DNA of 64,000 bases from Diplodia intermedia (lineage: Eukaryota > Ascomycota > Dothideomycetes > Botryosphaeriales > Botryosphaeriaceae), in assembly GCA_021495925.1 (NCBI GenBank), contig JAKEKT010000017.1, positions 1 through 64,000 on the forward strand. Reading direction: 5' to 3'. Position 1 is the first letter of the stretch. Each line of letters starts with the position of its first letter. The notes under the pieces were generated by a model. The model saw only the letters and a program-made list of their open reading frames with translations, did no database searches and was not told the DNA's origin. The position numbers and the translations under genes were made by a program. Below are positions 1-10,142 of the stretch, in pieces.

Positions 1-1393
1 AAAATATTTCTTACTTCTTTATTAAGTTTTAAAGTAATAATAAAAGATATTAATTAGATTTTTTTTATAAAGTTTTAGAATATATAGAAGAGTATACTTT
101 CTCTTTAAAAAATATAAGAATTTATTAATATTTTATAAAGTAATTATATAAAGAAGATTAAAAGTACTTTTTAAAATTATATTTTTATAAAATTTAATAC
201 TAATAAAAAAGATATTAATATATATTTTATTTAGAGATTATAGAGTCTAAAAAACGCTAAATTTTAAGCTATAAATTATAAAATTTTATAAAGATTTCGT
301 AGAGTAATTATATTTTAAAGTTTTTTTTTTTAGTTTTTTAAAATTTTACTTAGAATATTAGATACTAATAGCTTTTCTAGCTAGTTATAGATATAGACGT
401 AGACGTAGACGTAGATATTTTATTATACACGCGATAGCCGCGTTAGCGTCGAAAGATTAAGAATTTAAATATACTAAGTCTATACTAGTTAGTTTTCGCT
501 ACGGCTTATCTTTCGTTTATATAAAGAAGTATAATAAAACTATCTATATCTTTTAGTACGCTTAATCGTATTAGTAAATCTTTTAAATAGTAGTTTCTTA
601 GTAATTTAGTAGTATTTTATATATAAATAACTAAGCGAAATAATTTTCTTCTACGCGCTCGCGTAACTATAACGCGTCGCTTATTTATTTTTAGCTACTA
701 CTATTACTACTACTATTACTAGTATTACTACTACTCTCTAAACGTATTAAATAATACTAGATCTTCGCTATAGAATATTTAAAGACTATTTATATTATAG
801 GTCTCTTTATATACGTCGCTACGACGTTATTTTTAGACTAGAATAACTTTAGAGAGCGAAGAAAAATTATATTAAAGATAATACTATTTATTAAATCTCT
901 AGCTACTTACGTAGAAGAATAACGATACTTATATATTATTAGAGAATAAGAGATAAAAAATAAAATATAAGAGTAGATAGTAAAATAAATCTTAATACTA
1001 TAAAATATTTTATAGTTATAATAATATTTATACGACTTATATAACTATCTATAATCGTCTTATAACTTTTACGCGTACGCGTTTAATTATCGGGCTTATT
1101 AATTTATATATAAAACGCTATCTAGATACGATATAAGTAATACGCTAATAATACTAAAAGATTAAGAGATTATAGATAGTTTTATTATACTTATATAAAG
1201 CGAGAAATACTATACGTCGCGAATTTAGTAGAGTAAGTATATTTACTAATACTACGCTTTACGTAGTAGTCGTATTATAATATATCTTTATCTATATTAA
1301 GAAAGATATATACTAATATCTAGAAAAAAGTTATATATAGATTATAGCTAGTTTAGGCGTAATATATAATCTAGAAGGTAGTTTAAGATTTTA
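1..1393. repeat. RIP-degraded AT-rich repeat relic
   Basis: This stretch is strongly AT-rich and almost lacks the dinucleotides CA and TG, while TA is very common; I see essentially one CA (near 428) and no TG until about 1394. Remaining C and G sit mostly in CG, CT or AG contexts. This is the expected product of repeat-induced point mutation, which turns CpA into TpA in duplicated DNA of Pezizomycotina. There is no long open frame. Short remnants of trinucleotide structure (a GACGTA run near 395-412, TAC/TAT runs near 699-735) suggest a former coding or repetitive element, probably a transposon, but its class cannot be read. The change to normal composition at about 1394 is abrupt. Confidence 0.85.
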
Positions 1394-1462
1394 ATGTTTC
1401 TTGCTAAGACGCTAGTCGGGTATATATCGAAATTGCTTAAAATGGCCGATATCCGCCTTATC

Positions 1463-1525
1463 CGCCGGGGGGGTCAGGAATCGGGCGGGGGGGGTTAGGA
1501 ATCGTGTAGGGAGGGTTAGAAATTT
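1463..1525. repeat. Three 21-bp G-rich tandem units
   Basis: Three imperfect 21-bp units (1463-1483, 1484-1504, 1505-1525) each carry a G run followed by TCAGGAATCG, TTAGGAATCG or TTAGAAATTT. They lie just inside the normal-composition side of the RIP boundary. They could be the terminal or subterminal repeat of the decayed element, or a local minisatellite. They are not canonical TTAGGG telomere repeats. Confidence 0.6.
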
Positions 1526-1794
1526 AGGCACCAAAACTTTTACCGGTCTTTACGCCATTTTTTTTTCTTTTTTTTTCTTTCTTCTCCTTTTACTGTGAGG
1601 ACATCAACGCCAATATTAAAATAGAATGGAAATGAGGCCGTGACTTTCTCTTCCCATCCTCAGCACCGTCGAGGAAGCCCGACCAAGAGACGGCAGGTCA
1701 GAGAAGGGTGCTTGATCATTCAATGGCCGCCTTTCCTCCAGACGCCGGTTTGGCCGAGGGATTCCATGGCACGCGGGCGTATACCAGCGTGAGC

Positions 1795-3290
1795 TCAAGC
1801 AGTGCGTCGGACGTCATCGAACACTGGGTGGGAGCCGAACTCTGGCCAGAGCCGCAGGATCTGCCTCCTGAATGGATAAATTTCGTCAAAGGGCTTGAGG
1901 AGCCCAATGTGATCGTCGGGAAACACGTCCAACACGTTTTGCACATGGGTGCAACTGGGGCATGAGTATTCACCCCAGACCCTTGGCAGAGGTTTCCAAA
2001 CAAGCCAACTCGACTTCTCCGTTGACTCGAATGTCTGCACTTTGCCTTTCCGGAATGCGTTGGCATGGTTTCTTCCGTGGTCAGTGAGGAGATGCTCAGA
2101 CTCCACATGTTGTTGGAAGGCAGAAATGTCCGTCGACGGATGGTCGCAGATCGGACAAATAGCTTCTCCATGCACCCCATAGCCCCGATCGCGCAGATCG
2201 GACGCCTGTGAGATCCGATCAGCTTCGTCGTGCGACATGAGATGTCCTTTCGGGCCTGCAATCTGCCGGCTGCTCAGCCAACGCTTCTGTCGGCATTTCC
2301 GCATGGGGCACTTCTGGCCCCCTTCCGCATAGCACTTCAAAAGCTTGATGGTGCGGGCGTCGGCATTTTTATGGTGAGAAACATGGCACCCGAGAAGGTC
2401 CAAATGGAGGGGTGAAGCGCTAGCTGGGCAGCCGGGAACCGGACAAGCTGCATCATCCTCGTCTGTGTGGGCGGCCTTCAAGTGTGCCTTGAGCTTGTCC
2501 TCTCTGTAGAATGCATACCGGCCGCGACGATTGCAGGAAACAACGGGGCAATCGAATGTCTGCCTCGGGATGTGGATCCCCATGTGGCGTTGGAGCTCAT
2601 ACTTGCGCTTGAAGAGACGCTTGTCTTTGCAGTTAGGAAATCTGCAGACGTAGCCCCCACCATTCTCAGGAACGTAGCTGTGATATGTTTTTAGCACAAA
2701 GTTAAAGTCGAAAAATTGGACATCCAACTTACCCATCATTGATCCGGCCATCTTCGATAACTCTGGGTCCAGCTGGGGGGGCTTTGTTCGATTCCTCTCC
2801 TGCAACGGATGCCTGGCCCTCGGAGCTTGGTGGTGCACGTCGATCAATGTGACTGCCAAACGAAGCCAAAGGAGCTTCACCGAAAGGACTATTCAATCCT
2901 GAAGGGCAGTTGTACAGACCATTTGGAATCTGAGGGGCACCAGATTGGATATGCCGGATGGTTTCTAGCGGGTCATTGAATTCGGCTAATGGTTGCACAC
3001 CAATTAGCGGCAGCGTACCCGAGACATGCTGCATCGAGTGTGGGGGGGTGGTAAGCTTATATATGTGCGCGGGACAAAATGGATTCAAGGATCTTTGCCC
3101 TCCCAGAATTTGTTAGTAAAAAAAAAAGATCTTACGATTCGCCAGCCTCGAGGCCACCGACGTCTCCCCGGCCGTAGTCAGCAGGCAGCAGTGAGCTGGC
3201 ACCCCAAGCGTCGCCCTGCGGAACCATGCTATCCACCTCTTGCAGGAAAGCCTCCTCGAAGAAGTGTGGATCGTCGAGGTAGTCGCTCAT
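1795..3290 (-). CDS. C2H2 zinc-finger protein, full-length form (copy 1 of 4)
   Basis: Inferred exons 3290-3136, 3092-2733 and 2677-1795 give 465 residues, almost the same length as copy 2 at 19878. The first ATG begins MSDYLDD, matching MSDYVSD in copy 2. Intron 1 (43 bp) has GTAAG, a 10-nt T run, ACTAAC and the acceptor context GGGCAAAG. The first finger is C-x4-C-x14-H-x3-H ending in YELQRHMGIH; the second is C-x4-C-x16-H-x4-H with AFYREDKLKAH. Further Cys/His pairs follow (CPVPGC, CPMRKC, CPICDH, CPSCTH). The C-terminus carries FRRQILRLWPEF and HPVFDDVRR, shared with copy 2. Family knowledge suggests a nuclear nucleic-acid-binding protein; target and role are unknown. It lies next to the RIP relic. 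Confidence 0.82.
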
Positions 3291-4161
3291 CGTGATTCGT
3301 CGAGCGCCGCTGCGGTGCGACGCTGACAGCGGCGTGACGTGTCTGGAAGGGCGAGGCTGGATTCCGAGGGTGTTGGTGATTGGTCGGAAGAAGAAGAGGA
3401 GACTGGCAGAAGGCTCAGAATTTGGGGGTGGGCATGGCGGGATTCAAGTATTGCGAGCGCGAGGCTGGCCCGTTGTGGGACGTGAGGCTGAAAGGGCGAA
3501 CGCCCCGGTTTGTGAGGTGTGGTGCTAGCAGGGGTCCCATGGGCTGGGAAGGGCTGTGTCGTGGCAGCCTTGTCTCTGCGGAGAGTTGAGACGTGTATGC
3601 CAAGGCGCACGAGGAGGTTGTGCGTGTAGGAATTCTAAGAGCAGTGAGGATGCCACAAGTGAGAATGAGGGCTCTCTTACCGGAGGAGTTGAAGTAAGTA
3701 TCCTGACGTAGACGATGATCCAAGCTTAAACATAGGCATCCGCTGCAGGCTTCAGCTACCCCACGATGCTATGGTGTTATGATACAGTAGAGCATTCAAC
3801 GAATCAGGACAGTAGTTGCTTCGACTCTGAGCAGGTAATCTATTCCAGAATCAGCACTTCTGTTCTCAAAAAACTGTTTTCATATTTGTCGTTTTATTTT
3901 GTCTTCATTGTCATACTCATATCTACGCCCTCAGATTGATCTGGGAGGAAGTTGTAAACGGTGAATTGAGATCTCGAAACTCGAGATCGTGAAGGTGAAT
4001 TTTAACTTTTCATCCAGGTATCCTCATACTAACGAGAGATGAACGACAACGTTCAGGCCCACATGAGACAACGTCCAGGAAAGTTTGCCCAAACTCCAGA
4101 CTCCAAAACACCCTGAATTTGCTTTACGGTCCCGCTAGAAAGCCACGACCTTTCTTTTTGA
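3291..4161. other. Intergenic: promoter of C2H2 copy 1, 3' flank of mrt4
   Basis: No convincing gene. Upstream of copy 1 there is AGGGCGAA at 3493-3500, a one-base variant of the octamer found near the sister genes, and a related AGGGCGAG near 3349. The part nearest mrt4 is AT-richer and probably holds its 3' UTR. Confidence 0.6.
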
Positions 4162-4995
4162 TTACTCTTCCATAGCATCAACGTCCGTAACGGTTTCGTT
4201 CTCCTTGTTGTAGTAGCTACAAGATTAGAGTCAGCACTGAATACTAATGCATCTGCACTCCTGAACTTACGCGAGGAACTTGATCCTGAATTCAGCCATG
4301 GCGACACCGAAAAGCTTCAGCAGCGCCGTCTGGTGGCTGTTCAGCGTCTGACCCTCGGTGCAAATGGTGTAAGGCTGGTCCAGCATGACCTTGCCCTTCT
4401 CGAGCCTGGTGGGCATGCCCCATTTCCGGACGGTAACCTCGACGGGGTGCGGCAGCGGCACGTCCTCCTCGACGGGCAGCTCGCCGGCGCGCGAGTACAC
4501 GACGCCCTCGGGAACGGTGAAAGTCTGGGTGGCCTCGACGCCGGCGCGGGCGAAGTCGGTCTGCGAGTAGCTCTGGAAGTGCTCGATGATCTCGGTGGGC
4601 TCGCGGTTGGTGCAGAACAGGCCGACGTTGCCCTCGAGGCGCTGGGCGAGCTTGTGGAGGTTGGGGAGGTGCTCCGAGGCGTCGTCGGTGCCGAGGGCCT
4701 TGGCCATGACCTTGGTCTTGCCGAAAAATATTCTGCGGAGAGCGCGTTAGCAGTGGCACGTCGCGCGCGATCGCCAATGGCGGGCGCATGGAATGCAGAC
4801 GTACCTGCTGTCAGAGAACTCCTGGCGAACCTCCTTCAGGTAGTTGTTGCGCATGTTCTCGACGTCGAAGACGTAAATGTACTGGAAGTTGTCGGCGGCC
4901 TCGCGCACATTGTTGAAGAGCTTTTCCGACAGCTCCTTGCCCTTCTTCTCGACCTTGGAAAGGTGAACGACCCTCGCGCGCTTCGACTTGGGCAT
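4162..4995 (-). CDS. mrt4: Ribosome assembly factor Mrt4 (uL10/P0 paralogue)
   Basis: Exons 4995-4805, 4732-4271 and 4216-4162 encode 235 residues, close to the 236 of yeast Mrt4. The protein starts MPKSKRARVVHLSKVEKKG, typical of Mrt4, and continues with the L10-type fold (DNFQYIYVFDVENMRNNYL, then IFFGKTKVMAKALG and the GNVGLFCTNR segment). It ends in a short acidic tail after YYNKENE, so it lacks the long stalk extension of P0. Mrt4 is known to occupy the P0 site on pre-60S particles in the nucleolus and to be exchanged for P0 in the cytoplasm. Introns use GTACGT and GTAAGT donors. It is divergently paired with mdm10 across about 250 bp. Confidence 0.93.
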
Positions 4996-5248
4996 TTTGG
5001 GCGACTGCGGGTAAAAGTGAACGTGTTGTGGGTAGGTTGGCCGAAAAGTTGCGGTGGTGTTGGCGTTGAAAATAATTCCGAGGGTCTGATAAGATGATAG
5101 CGTCGCAGCTGGAGGAACTTTTCACGATGGCGCCGCGGCAAGCGTCATCTTTAGACGAGCGACGAGCTTAAGCGTGCGCAGCTACCTAGCTCCACCACGA
5201 CCACCTCACCTTTCGCTCGACTTCTCCCCAGCATGCTGATGACGCGCC
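4996..5248. promoter_or_regulatory. Shared divergent promoter of mrt4 and mdm10
   Basis: Only 253 bp separate the two start codons, which point away from each other, so core promoters and 5' leaders of both genes must lie here. No obvious TATA box or tRNA is seen. Confidence 0.7.
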
Positions 5249-6549
5249 ATGCTGGGGTTCATGGACTACGTGCAGAATGCCTTCTACGAGACCACCCACT
5301 GGAATCATGACAACTCCTACTCCTACCTGACCGGGACAGCTCAAGGTAACCATCTGCAGCCCCGCCCGAGCACCGTCGCTGACCTTGCGTGCAGCGCTGC
5401 TGGACTTCCAGACTCCGCGCGGGCTGCGCCTGAACCTCTCGTCGCTCTCGTCACCGAACCTTGCAACGTCTTACTCGCTCGGCACCGTCGGGGTCGTCGA
5501 CGGCTCCTTGTCCTACCTGTACTCGTCGCTGGCGCTGGATGTCAAGTCACGGAGCAGCGATATTGACTTGCACAATGTCGTACGAGGCTACCGGCACCTT
5601 AAAGAACTTCGGCGGCCTGACGAGCCCTGGTGGTGGGAGGTATGGCACAGAGGCAAGCGCATTGATCGCAGAGGTGAGTCCTCCACTGCGCGCGGCGACA
5701 CAGCCGGGTGCCATTGCTAAGGGGCGCCCAGCGACTGTGCTCTACGGTCGGCTTTTCCTGCCCACAAACTCGCTAGAGGCGCTGTACCTGCGTCGAGTGT
5801 CGCCCACGCGGCAGGTGCGGATAGCTGCGGTCAGCGACTCAAACATGAATAATGGCGGCACCATCCTTGGCGTCGTGCAGAATGACTACGGAAAGTATAG
5901 CACCGAGTATCTGTACAGCACGGACAGCGCCCTCCTGGGCGTTCGGGGGCTCTACAACTTCGGTCTCGATCCCAGGACGCCTGGCGGCGGCGGTAACGGC
6001 GACGACGACGCAAAATCCCCCAGCGCCGAACGGGTCAGCGGCATGTTCAGTGCGGGCGCGGAACTGTACTACGGCCTTCTCAACAAGAGCGGTGGCATGA
6101 GCACTGGCCTGAGGTTCACCACCCTACCCCAGCACACGGGATTTCCCTACACCATGACGCTCACGCTCAACCCCCTGATGGGCAGCCTGTCGTCTACGTA
6201 CGCCGTCAAGGCCGGCCACAACGTCGCGCTGTGCTCGCGGTTCGACTTCAACTTCTACTCGTACGAGAGCGACCTGCAGCTGGGGTGCGAGCTGTGGCAG
6301 CGGCGGCGCGACGCGGACGCGGAGTGGGCAGTCAGGATGCTCCGGCCGGGCTGGGCGCAGCGCACCCCGTCCCCGGACGAGGATGTGACGGGCGTGATCA
6401 AGGCCCGGGTCGACCAGAACTGGCGGATTGGAGTGCTGTGGGAGGGCCGGATCAAGGAGCTCCTGTTCACCGTGGGAGCCAGCTTCGACCTGAAACGACG
6501 GGAGCAGATCTTTCGCGCCGTTGGCGTTGAGGTACAGTACTCATCCTAG
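5249..6549 (+). CDS. mdm10: Mdm10, mitochondrial outer-membrane beta-barrel of ERMES
   Basis: Exons 5249-5345, 5395-5673 and 5732-6549 encode 397 residues. The start is set by the family N-terminus (FMDYVQNAFYETT after four residues). Recognisable blocks are TPRGLRLNLSSLSSPNLATS, LYGRLFLP, EALYLRRVSPTRQ and the C-terminal strands KARVDQNWRIGVLWEGRIKE and FDLKRREQIFRAVGVEVQYS, where the last aromatic-rich strand resembles a beta-signal. Mdm10 tethers mitochondria to the endoplasmic reticulum in ERMES and also acts with the SAM complex in outer-membrane protein assembly (family knowledge). A Gly/Asp-rich loop near GGGGNGDDDAKS is a typical fungal insertion. The last intron ends at GCGCCCAG; the nearer CTAAG would break the frame. 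Confidence 0.93.
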
Positions 6550-8216
6550 CCGATCGTAGATCCCGTAGGGCCATGCTCGAGCACCGGAGCAAACACGGCT
6601 TTGGGAGGCCGGCCGGATACGATAAGGCGTGGCGCTGGCCGAATGCGGCCAGGCTGACGGGGTCCCCTGACCGCGCTGGCGCGGCGGCTGGTGCGTCATC
6701 AGACCAGAGCTGGGCAGGCGTGAGGCCACAGGCGCCAAGGCACAGCGGCAGGGCCCAGCAGCATGACGAGAGGTGAAACCGCGGGCAACGGCGTGTGGCA
6801 GCGAGCTGGGCTGGGCGGCGCGGGCGTGGAGCGTGGTGCCACTGGCTCTGCGGCGTCGCACAGAAGCCGTAAGAGCTGTGCGAGGGCCGGCGGCACCCTG
6901 TCTGCCGGCCAGGGCCCGCGGCGCGGAAGCGGTGGGCCAAAGGCAGCTTCCGTAGCAGACGGCATCTTCCAACAATGTGAAGCACTGATTGGCCTCCTTT
7001 CGTCGCGGCCAGCTGATGAGGCACCGTTTGCCCCAAACGCGCGCTGGATCGAGGCGCGCCCTCTCCGCGCAGACTCCACACGCCAGGGCTGTTCCTGCGT
7101 CGCCCGCCGCGGCATCGCGCCAGCGTGGTGTCGCGCTGCATAACTGCGCTCTATTTATACCTGCATCGGGCCAATGGACGCGCGCGCTGCGACGCCCGTT
7201 CCTGACTAGACTCGGCGTGCCTGTCAGACGGCAGCCCGCCAGCCAGTCAGCCCGCTCGGCGGCAGCGCGCAGCAGCGCCCTCCCTGCCTGGGCCGAGCGA
7301 GCGGAGCTTTGCCGGCGCGCGCGCTCCGGGTGGTGTGCCTGTCCGTGAGCGCGGGACCCGTGGCCGGCGACTCAGCGGCGGCGGTGCCGGGCAGCCTGTG
7401 CTGGGGCGGGCGAGGAATGCGACGTCAGCCGGCGCCTGGCCGCGGTGGCAGCGGGCGCCGGGCGAGCAGAGCGGCGGGCGGCGTGAGCGTTGGCGGCAGA
7501 GGGCGAGCACGATTTTTGGTGCTTCGGGCGAGGTTTGACCCATTGTGGCCGTGACCCTCGGAACCCACGCCGCGCTGACTCGGCAGGCGCAGGCCAGCGA
7601 TTGGTACTTCCTGCACCCCCCAGCCTGCCGCTAGGCCCCCTTTCTCTGCTCGCACCCTCTGCGCCGCCTCAACCTCATTACACCCGCAATATCGCCCGCT
7701 TGGATTTCGCCTGCCTCCGTCATCTTGACTGCCAGTGCGATCTCCACCACGTTCTCTTCTGCCCTTGTTGTTCTTTACAGGCGCCGTCACTCCTTCCGGC
7801 CGTCTATTCTGTCTCTTTTGGGCCGTCGCCCGTCCTCTCCTTAGCCCCAGCTTCCGCCGTCCCGGTGTTCAGTCCTTAGGCTTCTGCCCAGCGCTCGAGT
7901 AGCCGATCAGTTAGCATCTTCCTGCTCCAAGTCAGTGAAGCTTTGATACCTACCTATCCGTTTGCTCGCCTGGTCGCACGCTGCACATCCCTACTGCTCG
8001 CGGATACCCACCCTCCTTGTACCGATCCCGCGCCGGAAGCTCTCCTGAGCACTTACATTCATTCGGGTCACCACCGCCTTTTCACCCAGGCCTCTCTCAT
8101 CACGACTATTACGACAAGACATATACCCTCGCAGCCCCGTCGCGCTACTGAGGCCCCATTGACCGAGTCATAACCTCGATCCACCCCGACTCTGGTGCGC
8201 CTGCAATACATCGCGA
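6550..8216. promoter_or_regulatory. Long GC-rich upstream region of the homeobox gene
   Basis: About 1.67 kb without a supportable gene. The first two thirds are GC-rich with only shadow frames. From roughly 7600 to 8216 it becomes pyrimidine-rich (many CT and TC runs), as expected for a fungal promoter and long 5' leader. Large non-coding flanks are common for developmental regulators. Confidence 0.5.
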
Positions 8217-10142
8217 ATGCAGTCGACCGCACCGCCATCCACCATGACCACCAACTCGACGCCGTCGCCCTCGGCGTCGGGCTCCGCCGGCCAGCCGCCG
8301 AACTCTGCCTCGTCCTCGCGCCGCCCGCCGCGCAAGAGCACCCTGACCCAGCAGCAGAAGAACCAGAAGCGCCAGCGCGCCACCCAGGAGCAGCTGCTGA
8401 CGCTGGAGATGGAGTTCAACAAGAACCCCACTCCCACTGCCATCGTTCGCGAGCGCATCGCCTCAGAGATCAACATGACTGAGCGCTCGGTACAAATCTG
8501 GTTCCAGAACAGGTAGCTCTCCATCGCCCTACGCGCCGGTACGCGGGCCATGCTAACGTCGTCCAGGCGCGCAAAGATAAAGAACATCGCCAAGAAGAGC
8601 ATTGAGAGTGGGGAGGACTGCAATGACATCCCCGAATCAATGCGGCGATACCTGGCCCTCCAGGCCATGGAGTCTGGCAAGACTCTTGGCCGCGACTTCT
8701 TGGGCCGCACCGGCGGCATGCCCTATGGCAGTGGCATGCTGCTCAACACCGAGACCAGCTCGTCCAAAGTTGGTGAGTAGTCGCATCCGCTATACGCGCT
8801 GACATGGCCCTGTACTGACCTGCTGGTAGTCATCCACCACTTCGCTTGTCGATCTCTGAGCATCGGCACGTGGCGTCGCGTTGGACAGAGCGCTATGGAC
8901 CTGGTCATCTTCTACTCGCCTGAAAAGTGCTGCGTCACCTACTACATCAACAACGACTCGGCCGGCTACAAGATCGAGTACCCGTTCGCTTACATCAAGA
9001 ACATCTCTCTTGAGCTCGGCGATGGACAGAACGCGGAGGGTGCCTCGCAGAGACCCGGTGGCCTGGTTGTCGAGCTCACCAGACCGCCAAACTTTTTCAT
9101 GGACTCTTCCGGATCTGGTGGCTTCTACCAGTGCGGCGACTTCACCGAGGACCAGCAGGCGTCGCAGATGCTTGTTCACCACCTCGGCGGCCACCCCAAG
9201 GTCCTCAGCGGCCAATTGGCCAAGCTCGTGTCCCTCGAGTCGTTCCAGAACAGGCACAACTTCTACGACCCGAACGCCTTGGCCATGTCTGCCCCGGTCT
9301 CGCCGATCAACCACAGGCCGGCGTCGCAGCCCAACCACTTCGCCCACCCCCACGCCACGCCGATGTACCAGGAGAGCCCCTTTGAGATGCCCGGTGGCCT
9401 CCAGCCTCCCCCCGCTCACCGCGGCCACAAGCGCCAGAGGAGTAGGTCGGTGCCCGTGGCCATGGACTTCTCGATGTTGCGTCAGAACCCGATGCAGCCA
9501 TTCATGATCCCGCCTCCCCCGCAGACCTCCTACCCTGCCCCGCCATATACCCCGCAGCCGCAGGAGATTTATGCACCTGTCCCGCAGCACAACATGTCCG
9601 GACCTATTGGACCGAACCTTAGCATCGACACCTCTGCTGGCTACGGCATGGATTTCAGACAATACCCCATGTCCGCTACGACTGCCAACTCTCCGTCGGA
9701 CTACGGAACCCCCGGGTTCTTCACCTCGAACCCGGGTCCCGATAACATGCCTGCTGCGAACTTCAGCACTCCGTACAACAACCCGTATCTGTCACCGTTG
9801 CCCGATCAGTCGAGCATGTCGCATCAGTCCATGTCTCCCATGTCGGCAATAAGTCATGGTGATCCCATCATCGCGAACCAGTCGCCACCCCTAACTTCGC
9901 TTGGCCGCGCCTCTTCGGCAGACCTTTACCCGATGTCGCAGGATAGCGCAATCTCGGATGATGGCATGTCCCTAAGCGACATGTACGCGAAGCAGTCCCT
10001 TTCGCTGCCTTTCCGGTCACCAATGGGAGACGACAACCTGGAGGACCTCGACATGTCGAATCTTGTCTCGTTTGGCACCATCGATCCGTCAAGTCTTTCG
10101 CCTGAGCAGCATCAACAGCAACACCAACAACAGACGATGTAA
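8217..10142 (+). CDS. htf1: Homeobox transcription factor, Htf1/Hox2-like conidiation regulator
   Basis: Exons 8217-8512, 8567-8772 and 8830-10142 encode 604 residues. A homeodomain lies at about residues 49-106: QKRQRATQEQLLTLEMEF, then the recognition helix with WFQNRR at 95-100, interrupted by intron 1. A conserved downstream block (HHFACRSLSIGTWRR, DLVIFYSPEKCCVTYYINND) follows. The rest is Pro/Ser/Met/Gln-rich and disordered, ending in a Gln/His-rich tail. Filamentous-fungal Htf1/Hox2 proteins with this layout are needed for conidium formation, and the Yarrowia homologue Hoy1 affects hyphal growth (recalled family knowledge). The protein is expected to be nuclear. A second ATG at 8244 is an alternative start; neither start disturbs the homeodomain. 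Confidence 0.88.

Noticed and set aside
1463..1525. Telomere repeat
   Set aside because: The GGTTAGG-like parts belong to a 21-bp unit, not to TTAGGG arrays.
4333..5097. 254-residue frame opposite mrt4
   Set aside because: It is the antisense of the well-supported mrt4 exons, and its leucine/valine-rich composition is a shadow of GC-rich codons.
8790..9662. 290-residue frame opposite the homeobox gene
   Set aside because: Antisense of conserved homeobox exons; no domain.
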